A DNA stretch of 64,000 nucleotides. Source: Paragorgia papillata. Taxonomy: Eukaryota; Cnidaria; Anthozoa; Scleralcyonacea; Coralliidae. Position numbers and translations under genes: made by a program. The stretch is taken from assembly GCA_035771165.1 (NCBI GenBank), contig JAWNZC010000234.1, forward strand, positions 3,691,001-3,755,000, read 5' to 3'. Below, one piece after another: positions 1-10,404 of this stretch (position 1 is the first letter of the stretch; each line of letters starts with the position of its first letter). The notes under the pieces were generated by a model. That model was not told the origin of the DNA. It saw only the letters and a list, made by a program, of their open reading frames with translations, and did no database searches.

Positions 1-1045
1 TTTGAGCTGAGTGACTAATACTCATCTTTTTATTAATATTTACTTAATTTTGAGTAATTTCTTATTTTACTCAAAATAAAGAGTGACTGTGGGTGCATTT
101 CAGTCATTGAACTAGCTATAAGAAGACTGGGAACGATAACTCAGGGGGGGGGGGATTTTGAAGCCAGTGCCAGTCCCTTTGCAGGTAGCTCATGTGCTTC
201 AAGTTACTTAATTTTCATCCTGCCATAGTTTGTTTGGGACGATAAGAAATTACTCCAAAACAACGGATTGAAATACATTGTTTTACACGTATGTTTTTAG
301 AAATAGCATTGGCTTCAATTTGATGTATAGTATAAGTTTCCTCGTTATTTTAAACTTTTTAAAATGTAGTAAATGTTCGAACATATTTCGCTGGGAAATA
401 ACACTAAGAAACTTGTTGTAGTTTTTCTGAGTTTTGAGCTGAAATACTTGGGCTATATATGAAACTGAAGCTATTGAAAAATGCTATTTGGTATAGAAAC
501 TTCAAGACTTTAGCTAAAAGGGAAATAACTAAAATATATAAAAACAACTGCCATTTTGTAACCTACGGCGAACAAAATGGCAGTAGTTTTTATATTTTTA
601 AATTATTTCCCTTTTAGCTAAAGTCTTGAAGTTTCTATACCAAATAGCATTTTTCAATAGCTTCAGTTTCATATACAGCCCAACGTTCAGCGTTAAGTAT
701 TTCAACTCAAAACTCAGAAAAACTAACATTTAAAGATTTTTGGCTTCGTCCATTCATAGGGCCTGACTTATGGGGTTAGCGTTCCAGTTTACTTAGAGTT
801 CAATGATTTCAGCTGAGTAAGTATTACTCAATTTTTTGAGTAATGTTTACTCAATTTTTGAGTAATTTCTTGTTTTACTCAAAATAAAGAGTGACTGTGG
901 GTGCATTTGAGCTGAGTAGTTCAAACTCAATTTTTTGAGTAAATTTTACTCACACAATATGAGTAAGTTTACTCACTATTATGTGTCACTGTGGGTGCAT
1001 TGTTTTACTCAAAATTTTGAGTCCATTCTACTCAGCATTTTTTTG
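1..1045. repeat. Dispersed repeat with TACTCAAA/TTTGAGTA modules
   Basis: A module ending in GTGACTGTGGGTGCATT occurs near 82-108, 884-908 and 984-1000, each time near short palindromes built from ACTCAAA and TTTGAGT. The first two copies bracket about 730 bases that include the foldback at 418-725. No open frame longer than a short peptide is present and no known family is recognised. It is probably a non-autonomous repeat, but its ends are not defined. Confidence 0.5.
418..725. repeat. Foldback element (about 140-bp inverted arms)
   Basis: The left arm (418-558) and right arm (571-725) are reverse complements over almost their whole length. Both contain the GAAACTTCAAGACTTTAGCT block, joined by a 12-base spacer. 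The right arm carries an extra insertion of about 14 bases (around 682-695). This is a MITE-like or hairpin-forming structure with no coding capacity. No flanking duplication was convincing. Confidence 0.8.
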
Positions 1046-1052
1046 TTTTGCA

Positions 1053-1057
<5 letters not shown>

Positions 1058-1094
<37 letters not shown>
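1058..1094. repeat. (TA)n microsatellite
   Basis: A pure TA run after a short GTGTGT start. The Tyr/Ile ORFs read through it are artefacts. Confidence 0.95.
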
Positions 1095-1099
<5 letters not shown>

Positions 1100-1378
1100 A
1101 AATTCATTAATAATTCATGAGGAAAACACAAAGAAAAATCATGCGCGTATCGGATCTATATATGTGATATAGATTCGCTCTAAGTTTCTCGCTGGTTTTT
1201 AACGGCTGAGATAAGCTTAATTTTCAAAATTACTACGCCAATGAACGTATCAAGTGATTCTTTTTAGAAGCCATTTAAAAACCTTGCAGTACGGGCTTTA
1301 TCGGCTCTAAAACGCTCGGCTATCGCCTCGTGTTTTATATCCGATAAAGCCCTCCTGCGCGGTTTATAAATATTACAT
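1100..1378. repeat. MITE family M1, copy 1
   Basis: It begins with TTCATTAATAATTCATGAGG and ends with TTTATAAATATTACATA. A GC-richer hairpin near 1288-1360 pairs GGGCTTTATCGG with CCGATAAAGCCC. The same start, the AATGAAC block, the hairpin and the same end recur at 17828-18135, so the two loci define one non-autonomous family. No coding capacity. Confidence 0.7.
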
Positions 1379-1386
1379 ATATATAT

Positions 1387-1515
1387 ACAAACGAGCACGT
1401 GTGATGTTTTTCACGGAATGTCGGAAAGTGATCAATACCATAAAGGTAGAGCGAATATAGTATAGTTTAAGTGGGCTTACCTCAACATTTTGAGGTAATG
1501 AGGTAAGCCCACTTA

Positions 1516-1583
<68 letters not shown>

Positions 1584-1620
1584 AGTAGCAAGTTTGAAAA
1601 CATATGAATAGAGTGCTCAA
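1387..1620. repeat. Penelope-like element terminal fragment with internal (TA)n
   Basis: The segment starting ACAAACGAGCACGTGTGAT and ending in GTGGGCTTACCTCAACATTTTGA matches the terminal region at 55016-55125. It then folds back (AGGTAAGCCCACTTAAACT, 1501-1519) and runs into TA repeats (about 1520-1577). A second terminal motif, GTGCTCAATACCG, follows near 1612-1624. It is terminal debris of the Penelope-like family at 54985-56140, with no ribozyme core retained. Confidence 0.65.
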
Positions 1621-1806
1621 TACCGAGGTAGAGCGGAATAAGACAAGAGGATAAACTTCGGTTACTTCATTAAAATTTTATTCACTCGCGTCTGGTTCTC
1701 GTAGCTAGGAAACTTGACTATTTTACACGGATGACGTCATTACAATAAAATGCGGTTTTGGTTTACAGTGTTATGAATAGTTAGCTTGTTAATTATGTCT
1801 GCTTGA

Positions 1807-2880
1807 TTATTGACTGCTTAGTAAGTGTTTTTTTCTATGTCTGCATGTCGATATAAGTTCATTTCTAGTGTTTAGCGAAGATAGTTCCGGATGGCAAATA
1901 ATAATAAATTTCTCATAAAGGCATAGATTGCATCTCTTGGTCTTGCTGGAATAGGACCTACATTGTTTAATTATTCTCCATTTGATCGAATATGGTGTGT
2001 CTGACTCTTTCAAATTCCAAATATATGTACTAAGTTCAGTGGCGTGCTTATGTTGTGGATTTCTGAAACTGCTTGTGTGGTTGTTAAATCTTGTTTAAAA
2101 ACGGGCCTTCGGTAAGTCCAACGTAGCTTTTCTCTTCCCCGCTATCTTCTCTTTTAACTGTGGCTTGGTAAACAATGCCTGTATACGTGGTTTGGCATTT
2201 CTCAGAGAGCGGACAGTTTTCTTTTCGGCGGCAATTACACTCTTTAGCTGTGGCTGGGCTGTTATGGGCTTCTTTGTTAAGGACGGATTTGTTGTGTGCT
2301 GAAATAATGTTTTGCATGTTCGGCATGCAGCTATAACTTAACTTCAGCGTGTTTCTGTTGAAAATTTTGCGCAGAGGGTGGTTGTGTGGAAGCATTCGTC
2401 TACGGTCCGCAGAAATTTGTGGCCGATGTTGGTGGCAACGTTAGAGCTGTGAGGCGGATTAAACCATGTTACGTTTCTGCTTCTTGGACGCTTGGGTTTT
2501 GGTGGTTTTGGGTCGAAATTTAGGTTGTAGTCGTATCCGCTTCTCTTAAGGGCTTCTTGGTACGGTGGGACGGCTGTGTCAAAGGATTGCTTATCCGAAG
2601 AGATATTAGATAGCCTTCTGTTGATGGACTCTGGTATACCTCGCAGTATCGATGGTGGATGGTTGCTGTGGCGATTAACGTATTGTGGAATGTTACCGGG
2701 TTTAGTGAATGGTTTATATGTTCCGGATCTTAAATGTAGGGTTATATCAAGATAGTCGACACTTTTCTTGCTTGCTTCGATTGTGATCTTTAGATGATGG
2801 TCGCTGAAGGTTTTACAAATCTGTTTCTTGATGTTCTCTTTTTCCTTGGGCGTTTTGTTAAATGTGGCTAGTCCGTCATT
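1807..2880 (-). pseudogene. Penelope-like element ORF, 3' part (RT thumb plus GIY-YIG endonuclease), broken
   Basis: Read on the minus strand from 2880, an open frame gives the region just after the RT core (with YLDITLHL, then NHPPSILRGIP, then APPYQEAL-like VPPYQEALKRSGY). It continues into the linker ending SYSCMPN and a Cys-rich stretch (CNCRRKENCPL). The GIY-YIG nuclease start follows (GIVYQATV, then SYVGLTEG). The frame breaks near 2084, and a downstream piece (2013-1807) carries the conserved [14 protein letters not shown] and STCRHRKK motifs. In Penelope-like retroelements this nuclease primes reverse transcription. The RT palm is absent, cut off at about 2881 by an unrelated repeat. 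It is a 5'-truncated, frameshifted copy. Confidence 0.85.
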
Positions 2881-2881
2881 T

Positions 2882-3276
2882 CATCTAGCGTAGCGACAGT
2901 ATATTATATAAAAAGCATAGGCGATCGAAAGAAGGAAATTATGGAATATATTCCAATTGGAGCTCGAAATGAAAATTTAACTGTTTAACTTTCAACTTTT
3001 GGCGGTTGCAAAAGGAAAGCTAGTGATAAGAAACCTAGGCTAGTGAAACTTCGTCGATCCGAGTATCCGAGGTGAACAGGCTTGTATTATTTTATGCAGA
3101 TGGAAATAGTAAGTGTCGGGAAACACTTAGGCATCATAACATCACAATTCTTCGTCAATAAACAATCAAGTTGTAAAGTGAAATTGTTTACGAATTTCGC
3201 TAGGCCTTCCCCAGCGGGTCCGTTCGGATCACTTCTAAAACGTGTTAACCGAGGAAGGCCTAGAAACTAGGCTAGC
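2882..3276 (+). repeat. Repeat family C, copy 1, with ATT tail
   Basis: The segment from CTAGCGTAGCGACAGTATAT to GAAACTAGGCTAGC is repeated almost identically at 57749-58135. Both copies end directly in ATT microsatellite. Near the end is an inverted repeat, CTAGGCCTTCC (3201-3211) with GGAAGGCCTAG (3254-3264). Short open stretches exist but no protein family was recognised. The ATT-run 3' end suggests the tail of a retroelement or SINE-like unit; this is inference. Confidence 0.65.
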
Positions 3277-3357
3277 TTATTATTATTATTATTGTTATTG
3301 TTATTGTTATTGTTATTGTTATTGTTATTATTATTATTATTATTATTATTGTTATTA
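3277..3357. repeat. (ATT)n / (GTTATT)n microsatellite
   Basis: Mixed ATT and GTTATT tract abutting the 3' end of repeat family C. From 3358 to about 4005 I see AT-rich sequence with no supported gene or repeat. Confidence 0.95.
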
Positions 3358-4033
3358 ACTATACAAGCGTTCCAACAAAGATTCAAGTGACTATCACTAT
3401 CGAACTACGAAAAATATCAGTTCTGTCATGATGTTGTATAGTCAATAGTATATATAGATCAAGAATTTTGAGAGTATGACGTCAAAATACCCTTCCGCTG
3501 AGCGGTGCAAGCGTACCTGTAAACTCGAATTTTAATGACCGCCGTGAAATTTGTGAAAAGAAGCTCAAAATTTGAAGACTTATATTTCTTTATTATTTGG
3601 CTTTAATATTAAGTGAGTTTACTTATTTGGTGCTAAACTTTAATTTTATGGAAAAAAATCGGCACCCAATATTTCATACTCTGGTACCACTTTAAAGGTA
3701 CATGTATAAACTATAAAATTACAAATTTTGTTATAAGCATCCAATCAGACGTGGTGTATACATTTTCTCATTCATCACTTTAAATTTAAATAAGCTGAAT
3801 TTCTGACTGTATTTTCTTATTTTATTTTGAAAATATCAAGTTTGGTGAGTTGGTAAAACAACAAGTTAAACAAATGGTCTAAACAAACAGTACGAAACAA
3901 CTAAGTATTGAATTAATAAATAAAATAGAATTGCTAAGTAAATATTTCAAAATATTTTTGGAATTTACTTACTGTTACATGTACCATTAAACTAGGCAGT
4001 AATAATAATGATAATAATAATAATAATAATAAT

Positions 4034-4165
4034 AATGGCAACTTTATTTAAATGTTTTTTCTTTTCTACATATACAATTATAAATCTCGCTTATTAAGGT
4101 AATTTACAATTGTCTACTTGAATCACAACTAATAATATATAATAACAACTAATGACTATATAATA
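4034..4165 (-). mobile_element. LINE family B 3' end, solo fragment
   Basis: Reverse complement of the 3' untranslated end of the endonuclease-bearing LINE at 58301-60475. It contains the same AAGCGAGATTTATAATTGTA block and the AATAAAGTT-type tail, followed on the element's sense strand by ATT repeats (plus strand 4003-4035). Only about 130 bases of 3' UTR remain, so it is a severe 5' truncation typical of target-primed reverse transcription. Confidence 0.8.
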
Positions 4166-4177
4166 AGTAGAGAATAA

Positions 4178-4313
4178 TACATGGATGTGCGGAAATATGA
4201 AATTTATTTCGAGTGTTGACCAGGATATCTCACGAGTGAGCGAAGCGAACGAGTGACATATCCTGTTCAACACGAGAAATAAATTTCATATTTCCAAGCA
4301 TCCATGTATTGTT
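4178..4313. repeat. Foldback element with GAGCGAAGCGAACGAG loop
   Basis: ACATGGATG followed by GAAATATGAAATTTATTTC pairs with GAAATAAATTTCATATTTC and CATCCATGT. The apex carries CACGAGTGAGCGAAGCGAAC, itself a small palindrome. No coding capacity. It lies between two 3' fragments of LINE family B. Confidence 0.75.
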
Positions 4314-4440
4314 CTGTTTATTATATAAAAAAGTTGTCCTATTGCCTTGCAAAAATTGCATTAAACTATAATGCTGATTCAGCGATAATCGTCACATGTG
4401 CGATTATCATAAATAATCGCACATGTGAGATTATCACTTA

Positions 4441-4686
4441 TAATAATGGAAACTTTATTAAATGTTTTTTCTTTTCTACATATACAATTATAAATCTCGC
4501 TTATTAAGGTAATTTACAATTGGCTACTTGAATCACAAGTAATAATATATAATAACAACTAATGACTATATAATAAAACATGCAAATTTATATACAAATA
4601 TTTCAAAAAGCTAATAATTCGGGATTTCCCCATTCCTTATTTCGGCAGCAGAAAATGTAATACGTAGTTCTGATAGCAATAGTCAT
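4441..4686 (-). mobile_element. LINE family B 3' end with last codons
   Basis: A reverse-complement copy of the end of the element at 58301-60475, including the codons for the conserved RTTYYIFCCRNKEWGNP ending and the 3' UTR. It is nearly identical to 60228-60475. On the element's sense strand it is flanked upstream by ATT repeats (plus-strand AAT run 4687-4800). A recent-looking, strongly 5'-truncated insertion. Confidence 0.85.
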
Positions 4687-4800
<114 letters not shown>

Positions 4801-4801
4801 A

Positions 4802-5996
4802 AGTTAAAGTATGAGAGATAGATAAGGAAAAGTATGAGAGATGTCTATAATGAGACCAAAGTTAGAATAGCTTGCTATATGACATATTCGCAAAGTGAAT
4901 GGATCAAAGTGGCTTGGAGGCGGGAATGCAAAAAGGAATATTGTTCTATTAAGAGAGAAGCAGAGGAAGCGATGCTAGACATAGGGGTGAGCATTAAGTT
5001 CGGTGAAGAGGCGGTATGGCTAAATGGCGAAAGGATGTTTGGGGAGTGGAAAGAGATATGGGGTAAACTGAAAGCCATGTTACAAACCAAGATAGAGGAG
5101 ATGCGTATAGAACAATATACAAAGAAAACCTTACAAAGTGAAGTGTATAGAGGGATCGAGGAGAAGGGCCATGGATGGCTTGAGTGTAATATGGACTCAA
5201 GAAAGACAGCAGCATTAATTCTTATGCAAGAACAGATGGTGGAGACACGTACATGGAAAGCCCTTAGAGGAATGGAGGTGGAATCGGAAATGTGCCGCCT
5301 ATGCGGGATACAGAGAGAAACAGTACACCATCTGTTATCAGGATGTAAAGTAATAGCTGGGAACGAATATGTACGAAGACATAACGCATTAATGGTGTTG
5401 GCTGTAGCATGGGCAAAGCAAGAAGGGTTAATAAATAAGGATGCGGTACGGTACAAAATACAATGGAAAAAAGGAACTGTGTTGGAGGGGAGTGGAACGC
5501 GAAGCTCTGTTGGGACTTGGAATATTGTATGCGAAAAACAACTACTGCAAGAAGACCAGATCTAACGTTGGAAGACAATAACAAGAAACAAATATGCTTC
5601 GTAGACATGGCATGTCCAGCAGAGATAAACATTGAACATAAACACCAAGAGAAGCTACAGAAATACCAACAACTACCCTTCGAAACTCGTGAAAAACGAC
5701 GAGAATACAAAGTCCAAATCGTTCCAGTTGTAATTGGGAGTTTAGGTGTAGGTATGGTAAAGGCGAGGAGACAAATTGGAAAGGTAATACGAAACGAAAA
5801 AGAAGTTGAACGGATTGGTAACCAAATGCAGAAGACGGTGCTGAACGAAAGTGAATCGACACTACGCAAAATAATATCTGGGATCGTACAAGCAGAGTCA
5901 CATATAAGTGTGGACATTGTTAGTGAGACTGGCAAAAATATTGGCAGTACTTGTTGTACCTTACTCACAATTATTGTGAGTCAAAGGCCATGGGCC

Positions 5997-5997
<1 letters not shown>
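4802..5997 (+). pseudogene. R4/Dong-like LINE (family A), 3' part with zinc knuckle and restriction-like endonuclease
   Basis: The first frame (4834-5565) carries the region after the RT, ending with a CCHC-type knuckle (CRLCG, then ETVHHLLSGC). About one base is lost or gained near 5490. The second frame (to about 5990) has the restriction-like endonuclease signature RRPDLTLED followed by CFVDMACPAE, then VIPVVIGSLG, which is conserved in this clade. These PD-(D/E)XK domains nick the target for target-primed reverse transcription in R2-superfamily LINEs. The RT is absent (5' truncation). The unit is bounded by AAT/TAA microsatellite on both sides, as known for Dong-type elements. Assignment to the R4/Dong group is by motif and target resemblance. 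Confidence 0.85.
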
Positions 5998-6089
<92 letters not shown>

Positions 6090-6092
6090 GTA
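5998..6092. repeat. (TAA)n microsatellite
   Basis: A TAA tract directly following the 3' end (CATGGGCCG) of LINE family A. Confidence 0.97.
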
Positions 6093-6179
6093 TTTATTTA
6101 TACACGATAAGCATTAGCTGATGTGGTTGTGTATTTACATGTATAACTGAAAAGTAGATACCTAAAATATAAAATATAC

Positions 6180-6515
6180 TAAGAGATTATTAACCGAGAA
6201 CGAGGTCTGTACGGGAAAATATCAGACCGACGTCTTGACAGTACGGACCGAGCCGCAGGCGAGGTCTGATATTTTCCCGTACAGACCGAGTAAACGAGGT
6301 TAATAAAGCGTTTATTATATGGCTATTTCAAGTTTTTCGATAATTATTGTATCAAACTTAGCGTGAAAAGCTTAGAAATTCACGTGAGCAAAATCAACAT
6401 CCGGGACAGCGGTCCGGATACGGAAAAAGACGGAGCGTGGTCCGGATACGCATTTTTACGGACTGTGCGTTGACCAATCAGAACTCAGGATATTACAAAG
6501 CCATATAATAATAAT
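6180..6515. repeat. Nested foldback repeat
   Basis: An inner hairpin pairs GGTCTGTACGGGAAAATATC (6201-6220) with GATATTTTCCCGTACAGACC (about 6268-6287). Its apex contains CCGAGCCGCAGGCGAGG. An outer pair, TTATTATATGGCT (6311-6323) with AGCCATATAATAATA (about 6498-6512), extends the structure. MITE-like and non-coding. Between 6516 and 7260 I see only weak short inverted repeats and no gene. Confidence 0.65.
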
Positions 6516-7265
6516 TATCAATTATTGGACGAGTTCGGCATCGGCAAATAACTAGTAGCTCGCCACTGACAAATCATGATATTTTGCGATAGACGAGTTC
6601 AATAATTGATTTATCATTCATAAAACAGTTCATAAAATCTGAAGTTAGAGATCGCCACTCTTCTTTGTGTCTTCTGCATACTAAAATCTTCGTAAAACTT
6701 ACTTTTTGTTGGCACGAGTGTTGCTTTTTATCTCACTAAATCTTCCTTTTAACTATTTCTTTAGTACATTGTCGTTATGAATGCTTCCAAATACTCTCGA
6801 TTATTTCCTCGGATAGCTGAAGAACTAGCCGCCATGTTGACGAAAATTATTTGCAGTCAGCAGCGCCATTGCTAGTGCGCATGCTCATAACATTATTTGC
6901 AGCAAAAACTTATTGGCACTCAGTTATTTGCAGGTGAATTAACCAATCAGAATGCAGGATAGAAACGAAATGAATGATAATACATTTTATTATACGTGTA
7001 ATAATTTTATCGGGCATAAAATGAATAATTTTCTACCAGTTTTAACAGCTCTAAATCATTATTGGTTTGTTGTTTACAAAATTGTTTACTTTTCTTGTCA
7101 AAACTTTGGAGCAAAATTGTTTTGATGACACATGTTGCATTTTTCTGCCAAGTTATGAGTTATGTAAATATTTGTTGCAATGAAATACACACCGACGTGG
7201 AGGGGGCACTGTTCAAGATACTGTTTACCATATACTGACTTTGATTTTTTTCTAAATAGCCAATA

Positions 7266-7411
7266 AAATTATTATAGTAGTACTACAGTTGATGTTCTTG
7301 GTCATATGTTTTTGGCAAATTTTAACCCCCACCTACGGCTCAGGCTAAATGAGCCTGAATTGGGCCAAAAACATATTTATGCCTGCAAACATCAACTCTA
7401 TTGTTATATTA
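7266..7411. repeat. MITE-like inverted repeat
   Basis: The arms 7266-7314 and 7363-7411 are imperfect reverse complements (GTTGATGTTC with GAACATCAAC-type pairing, and ATATGTTTTTGGC with GCCAAAAACATAT). The loop is short. No coding capacity and no clear flanking duplication. Confidence 0.6.
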
Positions 7412-7981
7412 TAATATCCTATTCTACTAAATATCTTACAACTATATATAGTCTATAATTACAATTTCCTTATTACATGCTTATCAGGGCATGAGATTTC
7501 CGGTATCTCGATATCCCAGGGGTAATAGATTTTAAGTTTGGATACTGGGCATCATAAGCTCAGTATCCCGTGGGGATACCATGAAAATTGGGATAGTGAA
7601 CAATTGTTGAGCAGCTATCCCAATTAATTGTTGTCGTTCTTCGCATCTTGTCTGCGAATGTTGGTGGAAAATTTGACCAACTGTAATCTCATTCCCAGTG
7701 GATGCCAGGATTAAATGATAGGCATACATGAAGTAGTACAGGCAACAAGGAGCCATTCGGATACTCGCAGTTGAGGTGACCGCGAGGAACTAGGTCCGAG
7801 TCAACTTCGGAACAGTCATCGGGATTCGGATTTTTGTACTCGGATTTTTCAAAATGGCGGCCACAATTTAAATCCAAGGAGTGACAAAACTCAACGAAGA
7901 CAATAGACACCTCAATGAAGAACAAGGTAAGAATTTGTAAGAGTAATAAGATTTAGGACTCTAAAGTTTTTATTTTATTAA

Positions 7982-8593
7982 GAATCGTGGTGCAAATTTA
8001 GTAAAATGCTTGTAGTAGTCTAGACGAATTTTTATGACTCATATAATACAGTGGCGTGGTGGCAAGTTTCAGGCTGGGGTGGCCAGATTACAGTAGCTTT
8101 GGTGCCACCCCCCTACCCCCCCCCCCCAAAAAAAAAAAAAATGAAAAAAAGACATTACTGTATTTGATAAATGATCACATTTTTTGTTTTAAAATAACTG
8201 AAGTAGCAATATAATACTACAACAAACAACGGGTTCTCTCAAAGACAATACCAATGCAAGCGGCGAAGTAGCGCCAAACCTCTAGGGGGGTCCGAGAGTC
8301 TCTGATATGCCATTTCCTGTATTTTGGAGTGAGATTTTACAGAATTCTCAAGATTATAAAACTTCATAGAAAACACAAAGATTACAGATTTCAGATCTTT
8401 ATATCCCCCCATAGAAGACCTAGCTATACAAAGAAATAGGTTTATTTTGTTCAGTTTTGGAGCCCTTGCTAGTTTTGGTGCCCCTTCTGCAACCCCAGCT
8501 GGGGGGGCCTTGCCCCCCCCCCTGGGCCCGCCTGCAACTGTATATATATATATAGACTACTACAAGCATTTTACTAAATTTGCACCACGATTC
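7982..8593. mobile_element. TTAA-flanked MITE with about 43-bp inverted ends
   Basis: GAATCGTGGTGCAAATTTAG at the left is mirrored by CTAAATTTGCACCACGATTC at the right. The match runs about 43 bases (7982-8025 and 8551-8593). TTAA occurs immediately outside both ends (7978-7981 and 8594-8597), the duplication used by piggyBac and Kolobok transposons. The interior has C- and G-homopolymer tracts and no long ORF, so it is non-autonomous. Confidence 0.75.
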
Positions 8594-9261
8594 TTAACAG
8601 GGTCTTTTCCAAAAATGGAAAAACACAGCAAAATAGAACGAACACGGCTTGGTTATTTATAGAAAGCCGTGTCGGTTTATAAAATAGAATGATGTTTTTA
8701 AAATTCGTAAAATCCGTGATGTGAGCCAGCGATCGTCATGTGAGTCCGCGCTCATACCGTCCCGCCACTTTAATTAAAACTTCATGTAACCCTTTGTATT
8801 CATCAGAAGTCCCACATGGCGGAAAAGCCCGGGAAGAATTAATAGCAATATGGCGGCACAGAATAGGCACATAAGGTGTTTTTTTCACTTCTACTCAAAG
8901 GTAATTCATCATATTTTGTACTGATAGTTTCTACTCAAACAGTGTAATGAGTTTTCTTGGTTCTTTAATAAATATCTGACATTCATTTGCATAATGGAGT
9001 AATTTACATAGCAATACGCCAATAAATTTGCATGTTTAATATTGAATACGTTGTATATCATATTCGCATCGACAGCCGAAAGCAATTCTGTCGATGAATT
9101 AAACGAAGATGTAGATGAATTAAACGAAGATGTAGATGAAGTTACAAGGAACTCTGAATTGGAACTGAATTGGTATGGTTTAAAACTTGCGTTTTCATAG
9201 TGCAGAGTTTAGGCCCCATGGGAGAGTGGCATCTTAAATGTAGGAACTAGGAAGGCCACCT

Positions 9262-9890
9262 CCCAGCGGGCAAAATGACGTCGATTCAACGTTGAAACGA
9301 CGTCACCCCCAGACGTTGGATAGACGTTGAAAAAAGGTTGAAAATGCAAATTGGATCGACGTCACTTTCACGACGTCGAAACGACGTTAAAAAACGACGT
9401 TAATTCAACGTCTACCGTTTAACGTTGAAACGACGTCACTTTCAGACGTTGGATAGACGTTGAAAAAAGGTTGAAAATGCAAATTGGATCGACGTCACTT
9501 TCACGACGTCGAAACGACGTTAAAAAACGATGTTAATTCAACGTCTATCGTTCAACGTTGAAACGACGTCACTCTCAGACATTGGATCAACGTTGAAAAA
9601 AGGTTGAAAATGCAAATTGGATCGACGTCACTTTCACGACGTCGTAACGACGTTAAAAAACGACGTTAATTCAACGTCTATCGTTCAACGTTGAAAAAAC
9701 GTCACTCTCAGACGTTGGATCGACGTTGAAAAAAGGTTGAAAATGCAAATTGGATCGACGTCACTTTCACGACGTCGAAACGACGTTAAAAGACGACGTT
9801 AATTCAACGTCTATCGTTCAACGTTGAAAAGACGTCACTCTCAGACGTTGGATCGACGTTGAAAAAAGGTTGAAAATACAAATTGAAACA
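9262..9890. repeat. Left subterminal array, 133-bp period
   Basis: The marker TGAAAAAAGG recurs at 9328, 9461, 9594, 9727 and 9860, exactly 133 bases apart. Each unit contains several CGACGTC and AACGTT palindromes. Dense subterminal repeats of this sort are transposase-binding sites in CACTA-type elements; binding here is inferred. Confidence 0.9.
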
Positions 9891-10197
9891 TATATACAAT
9901 GCATACACACACAGTATATCCGAATAATACACAGAAAAGAAGATATTTTCACCAATAATAAGTTGTTTTTTAATTAATATATTATGTAAATAAAACTGAT
10001 GATATATAGCTAGGGATGTGGCGGCTAGCCAACTCTATTGTTTGCACAAGTTAACAGCAAAATGAAAAACTCAACTTCCATGATCATTATTAATCCACAA
10101 ACAAAAAAATAGTTGGTAACATGTCTGATTTAATTACTAGCATATAGCTTGAAATGATCAACGTCGAGAAAACTACCAGTTGTCTGCATTTGAAGAT

Positions 10198-10351
10198 TTA
10201 TTCGTCTTTTGGCCTTCCCCCACCTCCAGTCCTATCAGGGGCATACTTCAGCAACGCCATAATTGCGCGCGTAATATCTGTCTCCGTCGTGTTCTGATGT
10301 TTCAAAACGCTCTCTAAAACAAAGCATGAAATATATTAATATACTGTATAT

Positions 10352-10404
<53 letters not shown>

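Noticed and set aside
1387..1545. Hammerhead ribozyme in the PLE end fragment
   Set aside because: The terminal sequence is present but neither the CTGANGA nor the GAAA core box is retained.
5264..5968. Minus-strand ORF of 234 codons, and 4875-5456 minus
   Set aside because: They are antisense shadows of the LINE family A coding region, which has recognisable motifs on the plus strand.
8849..8900. ATG-initiated first exon (MAAQNRHIRCFF) for the outer hAT-like gene
   Set aside because: Its donor phase does not match the next exon at 9076, so it was not joined.
9262..9890. Regularly spaced repeats (also 23180-24324) considered as a CRISPR-like array
   Set aside because: The whole 110- or 133-bp unit repeats with no unique spacers, and the arrays end at transposon termini in a eukaryotic context.
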